Source: Helopsaltes ochotensis (taxonomy: Eukaryota; Chordata; Aves; Passeriformes; Locustellidae). From it: a stretch of 64,000 nucleotides of DNA. Location: NCBI GenBank assembly GCA_013400155.1, contig VXBM01000875.1, forward strand, positions 200,533 through 264,532, given 5' to 3'. The position numbers were made by a program, and so were the translations under genes. The notes beneath the pieces are model-generated. The model ran no database searches, had not been told where the DNA came from, and worked only from the letters and a program-made list of their open reading frames with translations. Positions 34,583-47,990 of the stretch are shown one piece after another. Position 1 is the stretch's first letter. Each line of letters starts with the position of its first letter.

Positions 34583-34831
34583 ATGTCCCAATTTGGGAAA
34601 AAAGTTTTCAAAGAAATGGGAACTGAGATTTTCATTCTTGTGACCAGTGGCAGGACTCAAGGAAACAGCATGAAGTTGAGTGAGGGGAGGCTTAGGTTAC
34701 GTACCGGGAAGGGGTTTTTCGTCTGGAGTGTGATTAAACACTGGAACAGGCTCCCCAGAAAAGTGGTCACTGCACCAAGCCTGACAGAGTTCAAGAATTG
34801 TTTGGACAATGCTCTCAGGCACATGATGTGA
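34583..34831 (+). pseudogene. CR1 ORF2 C-terminal remnant
   Basis: An 82-codon open frame whose second half is clearly the end of CR1 ORF2: VTSGRTQGNSMKLSEGRLRL, then HWNRLPRKVVTAPSLTEFKN, ending in LDNALRHMM before the stop. The N-terminal 15-20 residues do not match and come from flanking DNA, so the methionine start is fortuitous. This frame has survived without a stop, but the RT and endonuclease parts are absent. Confidence 0.85.
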
Positions 34832-34905
34832 CTCTTGGAGTGTCTTGTATAGGGCCAGAGATTGGACTCCATTGATTCTTGTGGGGCCCTTCTAACTCTG
34901 ATTTT
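34630..34905 (+). mobile_element. CR1 LINE 3' end with ORF2 C-terminus
   Basis: Sense CR1 fragment covering the end of ORF2 and the start of the 3' tail. After the ORF2 stop come GGAGTGTCTTGTATAGGGCC, GATTGGACTCCATTGATTC and TTGTGGGGCCCTTCTAACTC, typical of a CR1 3' tail. The terminal ATTCTATG repeats are decayed. Confidence 0.88.
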
Positions 34906-36336
34906 AAGTATGATGTATTCCTTTCTTATACTATAAGCTTTAAAATGTCTTTCAAGATACAATAGTCATGGCTGTCAATTCTGCTTTGAACTGTGGTTAG
35001 AGTTTTTCTTTGCAATTTTGCCTTTTTCTGATAGAACTCATTAGCTTCTCACATCCACTCTGTGTTCCTTCCAAGTGAACTGCAAGCTGCCAGATTCAAA
35101 TGTCAGCCATTTGCCACAAGACCTGTCTGTCAGTTCTTATTTAATGGGGCAGAATTACTAGCCTTAATCATCCTTTTAGTCCTTAATTACGCTCAAGTGC
35201 AATTCTGTCTCAATGTTCCATGCCATGATGGACCTGATTTGTGGTCCTGCATAAACTGTGGTCCTTCGTTATGGTGGTCTTGTGCTTTATCTAAGGATTG
35301 AGCTGGTTCTGTCTCTTTCCACTTTAACACAGTCATGTAAGTGTAGAATGGTAATGTCCAGTGCAAAATATTTGTGTCATGTCTGTGGAATTTTTTTCTT
35401 CATCTGCAGACACAGGTCTGCTGTAAACAGCAGGAGTATTTTATGTAACAATAAGGAAAGCAATTTCTGGGTGTAATTTCAGAGTTAGATTAAAATATTA
35501 CTTGCTGTCCTTCCCATCTACACAGTAATACAGAGCAGCTTGCTTTTCAGGCTAAAGGTTCGGGGAAATGAAAATCAATATTGTTCATTTGGGCACAAGG
35601 TGGCTGCTGCAGCACAAGACTTTCTGGAATCTCTTCTAGAACGTGAGCATTGTGAGTTTTTTTAAGGCAGTCTATCTTTGATTGGCTTAATTCTCAGTAT
35701 TCCCCCTCCTACAGAGTTTACCCTTTTTGATTTTGAGAAAAACACCCAACTAGCTATTGATTGCAATAGGTGCCTCTGAAATCATGTCATTTTTCACTTT
35801 GCTTAATATTTTGTTGCAGGTTATATTCAACCATGTCCTCAAAATTCTTCTGTGCCCCATTTAGGTATGGGATGAAAACACTGATTATAAATTATGGATA
35901 ATTGGAAGGCAAGTAAAACCAAGTATTATATGTGTTTTTGCTGCCCCTCAAATATATTGAGATTTGGGAAATTTATATGTGTTTGCTTCCATATAATCTG
36001 AAGTCTTGGGCCCATGGAGCTAATATAGTTGACTATGTACATCAGCAAATACAAGGCTTTCAGATGCTGTTTTTGTTGGAGGTCTTAGAGGGATTCCTGC
36101 GCTTGACTGAAAAAAAAGAATCCTTTTCTGTAAAAATCAAAGTCTCAATTCTTAGTATCAGGCACATAAAATCTGTAGGCAGAGGAGCTAGTCATTGTTA
36201 CACATGCCAAAATACTACTCCACACACTTATGTTCTTCCTCTCCACCTTGGCTAGTACATCCAGCACCCTTTGGGGTTTTTTACTTTTTCTGAATTGAGG
36301 GCTAGAGAGAGAAAAGCCTCAAAGTGTTTCCTAAAG
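34906..36336. other. Unassigned noncoding DNA
   Basis: No gene or transposon is recognised. Confidence 0.6.
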
Positions 36337-36368
<32 letters not shown>

Positions 36369-36375
36369 TATATAT
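36337..36375. repeat. (TA)n(CA)n(TA)n microsatellite
   Basis: About 10 TA units, then CA units, then TA again. Simple repeat. Confidence 0.9.
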
Positions 36376-37060
36376 TACCTTTTTACCTTATATTACCTGT
36401 CTAATGGGAAAGTGTTAAAGTTCTATATGAAAAGATGTGAAATAACCTGGTATCCTGGTTGCAACTTAAAGTCTCCACCCTGGGGACTGAAATTTACTTG
36501 AGCTTGGTCCCTCAACTCCATTCTCATTACCTATGTTTAACAGCAATATTCTCAGGTATGTGGTTGTTCCATTTACATAATTTAGAGTTTGATTTTCTGT
36601 TAAAAATTGGTTATTAAGAACAGAAAATATGCCAAAAAGAGAGATTTTGTGTATATTTCCATTAATTATCATCTTTCACATCTAACTACCAAATACTTTT
36701 TTCACTAGAGAGAATTTTCTCAACACATCTTTTTTATAACTGTGCTGTTCACATCATTCATTGCTGATTTTAGTAAATCTTGGTATCTTTTACCAGGGGT
36801 GGAACTTTATAGACCTAATTCTCAGCAGATGAATATGAAAATGAAACTAGAATTTCTTATGTTTAAAAAGACTGCTAGTATTTTCAATAATGATGACTTA
36901 GCATCTGTGGCCTAAAAACTAATTAATATACAATGTTTTGACGGATTTTCCTTACTTTTGCTACAGTTGTTGATAGCTGATGGTTGCTGTAAAGGTTGAA
37001 ATAGTTTAGTATGGTTTGGTGAAAGAATCTTAAGGGTAATTTCTCAACAAGTTTCAATTG

Positions 37061-37203
37061 TTTCTGGGGTGTTGTGGGTTTTTTGGGTTTTTGGGGGTTT
37101 TTTGGGTTTTTTGGGGTTTTTTTTTTGTGTGTGTGTGTTTTGTGTGGTTTTTGTGTGTGTTTTGCTTTGGTTTCAATTTTTTTTTTTTTGGTTTGGGTTT
37201 TTT
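37061..37203 (+). repeat. G-run/T-run tract with G-quadruplex potential
   Basis: Six runs of three to five G occur between 37066 and 37116, separated by mainly-T loops of about 5-7 bases. They are followed by T-runs and (GT)n. The + strand, or RNA from it, could form a G-quadruplex with T-rich loops. Simple-sequence origin is likely. Confidence 0.8.
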
Positions 37204-40200
37204 TCCTCCCATAAAATATATTCCTTGTGAGTATGCATTGATATTGAGAGATGAAAGGCAGAAAAAATAATTTCACCTTTCACTGTTTAAAGTATAAATA
37301 TTTATCATTTTCTTCAATGATTTTTACTGGATTTGAGAAGTATTAAGTGTATATTGAACACCTATAATATATTTCCTTTTGACCGATAGTGAACTGTAAT
37401 TGTTCTTTTTTAGATAAAACACTTCCACATTGGAAAGATGATACATACACAGTGTTTTAGGTTAATTGTTTTTTACTGATAGATTTTTACAAGCAAAAGC
37501 AGAAATTTTGGTGATTATGGATACAAAAGGAAATGAACACTGAAGATCTCTTCACAGAATTCAAGTTGCTTTGGGCAGCTATTAACAAAATAACCACACA
37601 AAGGGAAACCTTAGTGTAGCTTTGGAGCAGGTTAGTTTTGCCGTGGACAGCATTTTTAGGGGTTTTCAATGTAAACATAGGCAGATTAAAGTGCACTAGC
37701 ACTTCCATATTTTCTGGGAAAGGCAGTATTCTTTCTAGAGAGCTTGACTGAAATGATAGGAAGTAATACATTGCATAGGGCTGAGAAATGGTAGTGCTAA
37801 TTAGCTTAGCTCTTTAGAAGTACTGAAGTATTCCTCTACCACCCCCCAGATCAACAGGAAGGGAGATGCCTTCTTAGCAATGACAATAAATTATTGGTGT
37901 GGGTTACTACCTAGTAACCACAGTAATAGTGGTCATAGGTCATATTTCTGTTCTAAAGCTGATGCACAAATATAAACCCAATATGTGATTCTTGGTCAGA
38001 AGTGCTCAAAAAAGTCAAAAACAAGGAAAGGAAAATGCTCCACCTGTGTCATGGTGCTTCACCTTCAGAAATGATTTGCATCCCACATGTCCACACATTT
38101 GCTTTGCTCTGTAGTTTGCCTTCAGTTATCTCCTATGGAGCACGATGGGGATGGCTACGTGGAGGAGTGATGGAAAAGGTTAACTGCTGCCACCAGTGTT
38201 ATTCATCTACCTTGCATCAGCTGCTCAAATTTGGTATGTTGTCAAGATGCCAGCCAAAAGCTAGTTGTGAGATGAATGAATTACTTTGAGAAAGGCAGCC
38301 TACTCTTACCTACTTCTTTGTTGTTGACTCCTCAGTTATGGAAAGGATTAGATATTTACTATGCACATGGAACACAGTTGAAATTTACAAATCAAATACT
38401 GTCTGGACTCAGTGAATTTGTTGTGCATTTGCAGACTGACTGTTGCATGCATATTTTGTAGAATGCAGTCAGTGGGATTCAAAACTAGGTGAAGGTAGTA
38501 TGTTAACAACTTGCCACTTCTATCTTGTTCTAGAATAATATTATTACTCTTAAATGTGCCAACAACTTTTGACAGAAATTTTTTTCTGCCCATGGACTGA
38601 CTGTTCTTTGCGGCTTCTTCTTCCTGGTCCTGCTGATTCACTTGACTGGGAGTGTTTGACTGTCTCTAGCAGTCTGTCTATAATTCACAGGGAAGCCTGA
38701 ACTTGTTCCCTTTGGGCCAAAAATCCACAAAGAATGTCCAGCTTCTCAGCCTTATTACTTAAGAGCACAGCTTGACTTTGAAACTTTTACTTACACTTCT
38801 TAGTTGCTAGCACAGTGTTAAAATCTACACAGTGCAATCCTCAAAGAAAAGTTAAAAAAAGCTACGACAAACAAGAACCTCAGCAATACTGAAGAATTAA
38901 TCTTTATAGATAAAATTCCCAACTTTATGCATGCCCCTGCCTTTTTTCTGATGGGATGATCTACTTTCCAGATGAGCCATTTTGCATGTGCACATGAGCT
39001 GTCGCTCAGTTCCAAGTCGTCTGAGCAGGTTATGGCCTGCTTAACCCTTGGCTCTTCCTGATCCTCTATGAACTTGTTGCAAGCTGGAGTTCAGTTGGAT
39101 TTTTTTAAAATGCTTTCTGGAAAATAATACACATTATATACACATATATACACATTATATACACTTTATATCCGGGGCAATATGATAGAGAAGGGGCTTT
39201 GTATCAAAAGGTTCCATGAGTAAACATATTTTTACATAATATGGGGAATTCAACTGTCTAAATCAAAGGTAAACAAAATTAGACTAAGACACTTACTCAG
39301 CATGTAAATATTTTCAGAAACATTGGTATTTTTATGTCACAGAAGAAGAGGCTTGGGAAATAGGATAGTGCGCTCCCATGCTCTGTTTTTCTTTTCTTTT
39401 GAACCTTTTATCTCTTCAATCTGTACATTAGTATTTTGTTGAAACAAAACTGGAATTAAAAAGTATTAATTAGGTAAATTTGAGGGAATTCTCCTTTTCT
39501 AGAATCTTCCAGGTTTACTGTAGTAAATCATAGCAGATATGTATTTACTGTTTTTGAAGCCATAATGAAAAACTTTTATAATGAGGGGGTACCTGAGGAA
39601 TGGACAAACATTGTAACTAAATGTGGAAACAAATGCTCCCTTGAAAAATGCATGTTGAGCTCTTAGAGATTTATTGCCCTGGGTTCATTACACCCTCCTC
39701 CACTGAGGTAGGATAAATGAATGAAACATAAGAGTTCATATAAAGTAGTATCAGTAATATTAACTAGCTACTGTTTTTTCCCAAGGTTTTTTCTTTCTTA
39801 TCTGAGTGCCCCAAAATTAACCAACCTTTTTTTGAGTTTTGCTGATTATCAAGACAATTTATTTTCTTACAATTTCAAACTTTTTCCTAGTGTATTTTCT
39901 TCAGATTCCTTTTAATGTGGAATCAAGTATAAATTAACTAGGAAAAGAAAAAATGAACTCTTATTGCTTAAAGAGGTAGAAATTGAGGGCAAAATGTGCC
40001 AAACCTCGCTCCTAGATTTCAGTTGAAAGGATCCTTCCTCTCTTTGTCTTTTCCTAGATTGTGTCACAACAGACATATGTAAGATATAGAATTCTGAATA
40101 GGTTTTAGATGATACACATGTGAAAATATGAAGTGAGGAGAACAGAAAGGAATAGAAAGTAGCTAAAGATTTAGAAAAGGAATATGTCGTGCTGAAAGAT

Positions 40201-43200
40201 TAATTCTCAGACTGTAAGTACATCACTAGGGATTGCTCTTCACTAAATTTTGTTTTTAATAATGTGGTATTATATTTTTGTATAAAGATGGTGATGGTTC
40301 CTAGGATTTTAATTTCTGATAAGACATACTGGCAAAAATGCCAAGGAAAAAAAATTATTTGGGTTAAATATGATACAGTCAGCAGAACGAACTACTTAGA
40401 TTGTCCATGAATTTAGCTGGGCATAAATTATAAAATAAAAAGTCTTTAAAAAATTAGTAATTATTATAAAGAGCCTTAAAAATTGGCTCCAATGTCAAGA
40501 AACATAGAAACTTTATAAGGTAGCAATTTAATTACTCTTATGATAGTTATAGTGTACTGTATGATGAGATTTTTCAAAAGTGTAACAAATGATCTTAGTA
40601 AAATTAAAATGTAGTCCAAGGAGAAAAGATAGTTTATAATGCATAGAGCAAAACATCCAAACCCTGTGACTTGAACTCAGCTGAATTTTGCTAAAGTTCT
40701 TAAATGCAGGTGTTCAATTATTGTTAATATCTTGACAATACAAAAAATGCAAAGCTGCAATGTTCGATGAAAGATTGCAAAGTGTGTTGTTTTAAATAAG
40801 TTTAAGATTGTGGATTAAAAATAAACATATAAAACTACTTGAAAATTCATGCCTACCTAGTTAAATAATGAAAGTGTTATAACAGGAAAGTCCAAGGACC
40901 CCATTTTGACATGTGTCTCTGCAACCTTAATGGTGACATTTCTTTGTTTTTGGGCCTACACATTTTCCTTTTAATATACTTATTTTTATGGAGTTATTAT
41001 AAAATTGTACATTATTCATTACTGCAATTTCTCTGGCATTGGTTTTTGTGAAAAAATCCCATTCAGACCTATGCTATGTTTTTTGTAGTTTGAGACTGTC
41101 TTCTACGTGAAGTTATATTTTTTAAATGCTTGATAAATTCAAGCAGAAGAAATCACTGATATATGTCTGTACCACATTCTTAAACACATATCAAGTAGAA
41201 ATAAATAAGGTAAAATAACCCCAAATCCTACTAAGAGAAATGTTATTGCTTGATAAAGTCCTTGGGAATTGCAATAGGTACAAATTAGCCCTCAAGTCTT
41301 GGAAATGATCAATGGCAGGTAAGCAGTCTCCTTTTGGTTATATTTCTTCTATTGTTCTGGAATGGACAATTACCATGTCAAAGGACTTAACCAACTGCTT
41401 TAAAATGTCATTAATTTTCCTAAATGAAATGTATCACAGGAAATAGCTCCAGTGCTTAATTTCAGAAGCTTGGATAATATACTGTGGACCTATCTTGGGA
41501 CAAGCAGTCCTCTAACATTTTGTTTGCCCTTGAGATTTAGAAGGAATCATATCTATAGTATTCATAATAAGTAGCAATTTAACCAAGTTCAAATTAGATG
41601 TGAACAAATGGATTAACAAGCACCTCATTAAAATTTTAATTTCCATTCCATTTATCACTTTTAATAATATCAACTCTGTTTCAGGGTGGGGGAGGATTAA
41701 TTTCCAAGTATAACATTAATTTCACTTGTTTTTATCAATACCTTGAAATTTTTCCTATAAAATTTACTTTGTGTAGTTTCAAAATATGTGACCTGCACAT
41801 GCAAATAATAAATTGTAAAAGGATAAGAAAATCTCTATTGATTTAGTGGATATGTTTTTAAGTACTGAAATTTACAGTACTACTATTTTCCTCTAAGTGA
41901 TAATATGTGCTTACTTGTAGTGATTTTGAGAAGAATAAATGAATTTAAAATAAGTGCATTGGGGGAGTTATCTAAATAATTTCATTGAAAATATCAATGT
42001 AAATATTTCAGAAGTAAATTGTGACTTTTAAACTTAACATTCAGAGTCCAACTTCAGGGAAATATTTTAAAGTACTTTGAATTCCTTGGATAGCATATAT
42101 CATAAATGTGCAGGATTTTCATAACTTAATGCTTTCATTCAAATAAAACTATTCTAAAACTCTAATATGAATATATCTATTAGTGAAGAATGATTTTATA
42201 CAAAAAAGCATTGGTTAAACCCATGGTTTATTAGCAGTTGTTTTTAAGGGAAAAAGAAACCAAATTATAGGAATATAAGAAATTTATCTTTTGGGGATTC
42301 ATGTGTTCTTTGAAATCCCTGTATTCTGTTGTGGTGTATTCTGGGTGTCATGTGCCAATTTTTAGGTTACATAAAGCTTTTTTACAAGCATGTTTTTATC
42401 TCAAATATTTTCTTCATTTTTTTTTAATTTTGCACTGATTTGTATTATATAGATCACCGAGAGAAACAGGATAATTGTTTAGGGCCCACTTTCTGTGTAG
42501 CACCAATATAAATGCCAAATTCTTAAGTCTCTGTGAAATAAAATAGATATATCTAAATCACTTAAAATCTTTACAGAGCATGTGGGAAAACAGGAGTTTT
42601 CAACATAATGGCAGTCTTGAGAGAGAAAAATTGGAATAGTATTTTAGACACCTGTGAGATTCTTCCAGTTTGAAAAAGATTTCAAAGGAAAGAAGTATGT
42701 TGTTTAAGATGAAGAAATGTATTAGTCTTTTTGGGCATCATTACAGGTTGAGGCTAAACTTAGCATTTGTTGGGTGGGTTTTTTAATGCTTTCAGATTTG
42801 TGCTGTTTTGGGCTTTTTTTTCCTAAATAAATATATTTAATTGTAGCTTCTCCATAATTATGTAATCAATTTTAGACAGTATTTTTCACTCAATTGATTT
42901 CAGCTATGTTGCAGAAATCTAAATCTAAATAAGTACCAGAGCATTCATTAGGATCTTAAAAAAAAACCACCCATAAACAAAACCACCCCCTAGGAATTAA
43001 TTAAAAATAAAACAAATAATTCCAAGAGTAGCAACCTACCATAGTGAAACATGAATAGATCTTTCTCACTGTTTTTCAGGTTAAGTAGTTCTGAATGTTC
43101 TTTCCTGTTAACTACCTTAACATTTTGCAAAAGCTATAATTCAGGAAAATGTTCTGATTTCACATAATCAGAAACATAAAGAAATATTAAAGATAAAGAA

Positions 43201-43643
43201 ACCTTGAATGAGTGCATACATCTAGGCTTGTGGCAGTGCTTCTTGGTTGCTGCTGAGGGTGGCTGACTACTTCTTTCAGGAGGAACTGTATGAGTAGGTT
43301 AACAAGGAGAAATGGTTGTCTGGATGTAAGCAAGGCATCAGGTCCAATTAAATGTGTTGTGAGACTTTTGTTGTTTAACTTCTTCAGCAGCCTGACTGTT
43401 CTGAAAGATTCCTTCATGTGTTTGAACTTCTCTTTTACAAAAGCGTAAATAGAATCCCTTTTTTCCCTCCACTCTACTTTTTGTTCTTGAGAGTTTTGCT
43501 CTGTGACAAGTTTATGTTCTTTAATGTGTAATTATATCTCTGGTATTAGGATGTCTAATTTGATATACTTCAGTTTCACCCTAGGTCTACAAATTCATTT
43601 CTGTCATAAAGATTCAGAGCTAACTTGTAATAGCTGCCATTTT
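37204..43643. other. Unassigned, very AT-rich DNA
   Basis: More than 6 kb without a recognised gene or transposon, apart from a short TA/CA repeat at 39129-39171 (ACACATTATATACAC repeated). Coding frames are short and unsupported. Confidence 0.6.
39129..39171. repeat. TA/CA-rich tandem repeat
   Basis: ACACATTATATACAC occurs twice around ATATAT. Simple repeat. Confidence 0.75.
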
Positions 43644-43648
43644 GCAAA
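43644..43648. repeat. Target-site duplication, left copy (GCAAA)
   Basis: GCAAA directly abuts the LTR's TG terminus and is repeated exactly at 44247-44251. Confidence 0.85.
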
Positions 43649-44246
43649 TGTCATAGTTTAACTCCAGTGGAAAACTAAGCACCTCGTTCACCTTCCCCCA
43701 CTCTGCTCTTCAGGGGATAGTGGAGAGAATTGGAAAACTAGGAAAAAAAGTGAGAAAATTCAAGGATTGAGATAAAGACATTTTAGTAGGTAAAGCAAAA
43801 GTTGTGCACACTAGCAAACCTAAGTAAAGAATCCATCCACCACTTCCCATGGGCAGGCAGATATTAAGCCATCTCTAGGAAAGCTGGGCTCCATCACATG
43901 TAATGGTTCCTTGGGAAAACAAACACCAGAACTCTGAGCTTCTCCTCCTTTCCTTCATTTTCCCTATCTTTAGATTTCGAGCATGATGCTGTATCGTATG
44001 GAATATCCTGTGGTCACTTGGGGTCAGGTGTCTCAGCTGTGTCTCCTCTTAACTCCTTGTGCACCCCTGGCCTGTTTGCTGGTGGGGTGGGGTGAGGAGC
44101 AGAACAGACCTTGGTTCTCTGTAAGCACTGTGCAGCAATAGCTAACACATACCTGAATTATCAACCATCTCCAGCACAAATCCAAAACATAGCCCTTACT
44201 ATCTACTGTGAAGAAAATTAACTCTACCCCAGCCAAAACCCACTCA
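43649..44246 (-). mobile_element. Solo LTR of an avian endogenous retrovirus
   Basis: On the minus strand the element begins TGAGTGGGTTTTGGCTGGGG, continues AGAGTTAATTTTCTTCACAG, GGGCTATGTTTTGGATTTG and CAGCAAACAGGCCAGG, and ends with AACTATGACA. I recognise this as a very common bird LTR, most likely ERVL-type, although class assignment from memory is uncertain. It has TG...CA termini and an exact 5-bp target duplication, GCAAA, at 43644-43648 and 44247-44251. No gag, pol or env sequence remains, so it is a recombined solo LTR. The TATA and polyadenylation signals of the family are degenerate, so it is an old copy. Confidence 0.88.
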
Positions 44247-44251
44247 GCAAA
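44247..44251. repeat. Target-site duplication, right copy (GCAAA)
   Basis: Exact repeat of 43644-43648, directly after the LTR's CA terminus. Confidence 0.85.
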
Positions 44252-45360
44252 TCATGCCTTGCTTTACTACTTTATTAAGTAGTGTTTTGACAGGTTCTAA
44301 TCAAACTTTTCTTTCTGACTTGTTGGAGACAAAAGAATATGTCAAAGAACTAAAGGGTACTTTGAGTTATTAAGGTAAATTAATTCTGGTAATTGCTATG
44401 AAGGTAGAAGATTGAAGTACAGGCTAAGGTTAATAAAGATAATTTAGACATTTTATTTATATATATATACACTTTCTGTTTCTGTCAGGATTTAAATTTT
44501 CAAGCATGGCTGTTTAGTATGGATTTCAACTAGTGGCCTGAATGTAATCAAAGACCAGGAACATAACATACCTGGAAAAGTTTGTACTCTTTGCTCCTTT
44601 TACAGAAGGTACAGTTTGTCCTGTAAATTTAAGACACTGTTAATGGAAAAGATGTCTTTTTTGACACAAAAAAAAAAGAAAAAAAAAAAAAGGAACAAAA
44701 AACCAACCAAGAGATAAACACAAAGCCAGAGAAAAACAGAAAAAGAAGTCTGTTAACCTCACTTGGCTGGGTATTTTCAAAGACACAGTCTTGTCTTTCT
44801 GCCATTAAAAAAATCACATGAAAAACCCCAATCTTTTAAGGAAATGTCTGTATCTTACAAAAAGGCATACACAGTGAATAAGTATTTCCCTTCTGAGTAT
44901 TCTGTTCTGTGAAGTTCTAATACACAACATGATGATGAAATATTGTCATCAAAGGCAAGTTTCCAACACTGACAGATATTTAACATCCTTGTGATTGAAA
45001 GACTCAGAGCACTTTTCTTTTTGTATCTTTTTAACATCTTAATCAAAATGTCTAAGGTACACAGCTGAATGCTTACAGAAGTCTAACTAGTCTCTGGGGC
45101 CCTATGATGGCTTGCACATTTGTGATGCTATTTGACGGATTATACATTAGGCCATTTCAAGCATTGTTCAAGTCAGTAGACAATCCAAAACCATAGTGTA
45201 AAGTGGTTTTCAGTAAAGATTCTAGTGAAAAGATTTCTTCCCATTTAAGTGGATGAATGGCAATAATATTTACATAGAAATGCTCTTCTGATGCCTGTTA
45301 TGACTTAAATCTTTAGATCTTGAGGCTGATCGTGTAGATCAAATTCAAACTTAGATATTA
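44252..45360. other. Unassigned noncoding DNA
   Basis: No gene or transposon is recognised. An interrupted A-run lies at 44664-44692. Confidence 0.6.
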
Positions 45361-46380
45361 TCGTAGAATCTTATACTGGTTCAGATTGGAAAGGACTTCA
45401 AGAGGCCTACTCCCTCCTCAAAGCAGGATAGGCTGTAAGTAAGACTTTATGCAAATTTCTAAGGATGGGATTTGCATAACCTATCTCATCAACCTATTCC
45501 ATGTTTGACTGGCCTGGAGGTTGAAATTTCCCAACATCCAGTCACAACTTTTCTTGCTTCAATTTACATGTTCTTTGTGTGCCACAGGTTATGTGCTCTG
45601 TCACCTGGTCACCTTGTCAACCCTTAACTGGTATATTCCAGTTTCTCAATGGCTTTCATGTAGAGGAGGAGGCAGCAGAATAGGAGGTACTATTCTAGAT
45701 GTCAGCTAGCAGGTACTGGGATAAAGTGCTGAAAGGATATAATCACTTCTCTAGTCTTCTGGCTCCACATAATCTAGGATGGTGCTGGCTGCCTTTGATG
45801 CCAGGATACGCTGCCAGCTTATTTCAGCTCACTGTTTGCTAAGACAGGTCTTTTCCATAAGAGCTGCTCCCCAGGCACTCAACCCACAGCTTGTACTGGT
45901 AGAAGGACTTCTTTCCCAGCTGCAGGACTTAGCCTTTGCCCCCACAGTTTGTGTTTGGCCATTGTCCTGTCACAGGCCACTTTGACTAGCAGCCCCACTC
46001 TCCCACATGTCTGTGGAACCCTTTCCAGTTTGGTGTCATCTGCTGACTCAGTGAGAGCATGCTCTCTGTCCTCCTCTAGGTCATTGTTGGGTTTGTCAGA
46101 GAGAAGAGTTCCCAATACACATCCCTTTAGTACTCCACTTATTGCTGGCCTCCAGGTGAAGTTTATCACATGAACCCCCTGATCTTGACTATCCAAACAT
46201 TTTTTTCTTTTTTAAATTTGTGCAGCAGTCCATAAATCCAGACTAACACCTTGCATTGTCTATTATAATATAGTGGAGACAGTGTTTAGAGCTTGATTGT
46301 TGACAGTGGATCCCAGACACAGTTAAAGTGTCTTGGAATGAAGAACAACATTGATGCCTTTCAGGACCTTTCCATTGTCT
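45361..46380 (-). mobile_element. CR1 LINE fragment, 3' end through RT, highly diverged
   Basis: The + strand begins with a reverse-complement CR1 terminus (TCGTAGAATC, then TTCAGATTGGAAAGGACTTC) and continues through antisense ORF2. Recognisable pieces are GCCTTTGATGCCAGGATACG, TTTGGTGTCATCTGCTGACT (the RT active-site region) and GTTCCCAATACACATCCCTT. The order is right for one minus-strand CR1 of about 1 kb running from the tail into the RT palm. Many indels are present and the last ~180 bases are only weakly similar. Inactive. Confidence 0.8.
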
Positions 46381-47471
46381 AGGAGATATTCCATATCCTG
46401 ATGAGCAAATTCACCATTTTTATACAAACAAATTTTTTATGGAGTCAAATTGTTTATCATTTGTAAATAAGTTGTTTAGAAGTGGTGTATCATTTCTTGG
46501 AGCAATTTTGTAGGTTATGATCTTTTCATAGAGATCATAAACTTGGCATATTTAAGTATGAAACCCTTCATTCAAAATGTTTTTAAAACCTATCTTCTGA
46601 TACTCATGTGTACTGAGTTTGGAACAACCGTAGGAGAATAGAAAAAATGCTGAAATAAAAATGCATGTAAGAGTAAGGAAGTGATTTTCTTCTGAAAAGT
46701 TTGTGGACTGACTTAACTGAGATGGTCTTTGAGTGCTGTTGTTTATTCTTCCATTGGTTTTAAAACAAAAGCAGTACTCCTGACTTAAATTTCACCAAGT
46801 CAAGATATTTTATTTTATGCATGTAATCCATCTGTTTTACTAAACAAATTTTTGAAGGGTAGGCTTATATTTCTTTTCTTGTCAGGAAAACCCACCTCGC
46901 TAAAAATTAATTCTTTTTCTTTCAATGTGGCAGAATCTCAGTTAAGATAAATTCATCATTTTGACTTGGCATTCATAGTACTCCATTTAGATATACAAAC
47001 AAAGACTTCGTAGCCTCTGTTTATGCCAAAATGGCCCTGTATTTTCAGTCTGATTGGTATACAATGTAGTTTTACCAGCCTTCACTTTCTAAGTAGCAAA
47101 ACTTAACCTTGTAGAACTCTTTGTATTGTGTTTATGTAGGAAGTCTATTTTCAGTCTTGTGCAGTGTGGTGGTTTCACATGCAGGTACTTAAAAAAAAAA
47201 AGCAAGCCTATAAGGTTACTTACTTTAAATTAGACAAATTTTTTTTAGTTGCTCTGTACAGGTATTTTAAAAACCTTGCCTCTTTTTTTGTTAGAACTCA
47301 TCATTTTACTATTGAATTCCATGTGAAGGATAAACTATATGCTTGTGGTGATTGCTATGGGTTTTAGTCTTGTGTATTCATATGCAACATAAACTTCTGA
47401 GTAAGACTGTCTGAAATTAATTTGTGACTAGTGTGATGTTCACATAAAAATATCCCGAGAGTCCAAGGCTA
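46381..47471. other. Unassigned AT-rich noncoding DNA
   Basis: No gene or transposon is recognised. Confidence 0.6.
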
Positions 47472-47990
47472 GGTTGTGAGACCTCACCTGAAATCCTGGG
47501 TTCAGCTCTGCTGTCACCAGCGTAAGAAAGACACAGATCTTCTTGAGCAGTTCCAGAGGAGGGCCATGAAGGTGATGAGGAGGCTGCAACATTTTTCCTA
47601 GGACAGGCTGAGAGAGATAGGACAGTTTAGACCACAGAAGAGAAGGTTCTGGATAGACCTTAGCTCTGCCTTCCAGCTCCTATGGTAACCTTACAGGATA
47701 AATGGAATGGGACACTTGATCAAGGAGTATAGTGATAGGACAAGAGGTAATGGCTTTACACTGAAAAAAATAAGGTCCTGATTAGATGTAAGAAAGAAAT
47801 TATTTTCTGTGGTAGTCATGAGGAACTGATTGCTCAGAGAAGCTGTGGATACCTCATCCCTAGAAATGTCCAAGGCCAGATTAGAAGCTGCTTTGAGCAA
47901 CCTGCTCTAGTGCAAGATGGTCGTCTCCATGGCAGAAGAGTTGGAACTAGATGATCTTTAAGCACTTTTAGACCCCAAGCACTCTATGAT
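47472..47990 (+). mobile_element. CR1 LINE 3' end fragment, ~520 bp
   Basis: Sense copy with TTGTGAGACCTCACCTGAAA, CAGTTCCAGAGGAGGGCCAT, AGTGATAGGACAAGAGGTAA, GAGCAACCTGCTCTAGTGCA, GGAACTAGATGATCTTTAAG and a terminal CTCTATGAT. This spans the last part of ORF2 and the whole 3' tail. It is a typical 5'-truncated CR1 insertion. Confidence 0.9.
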
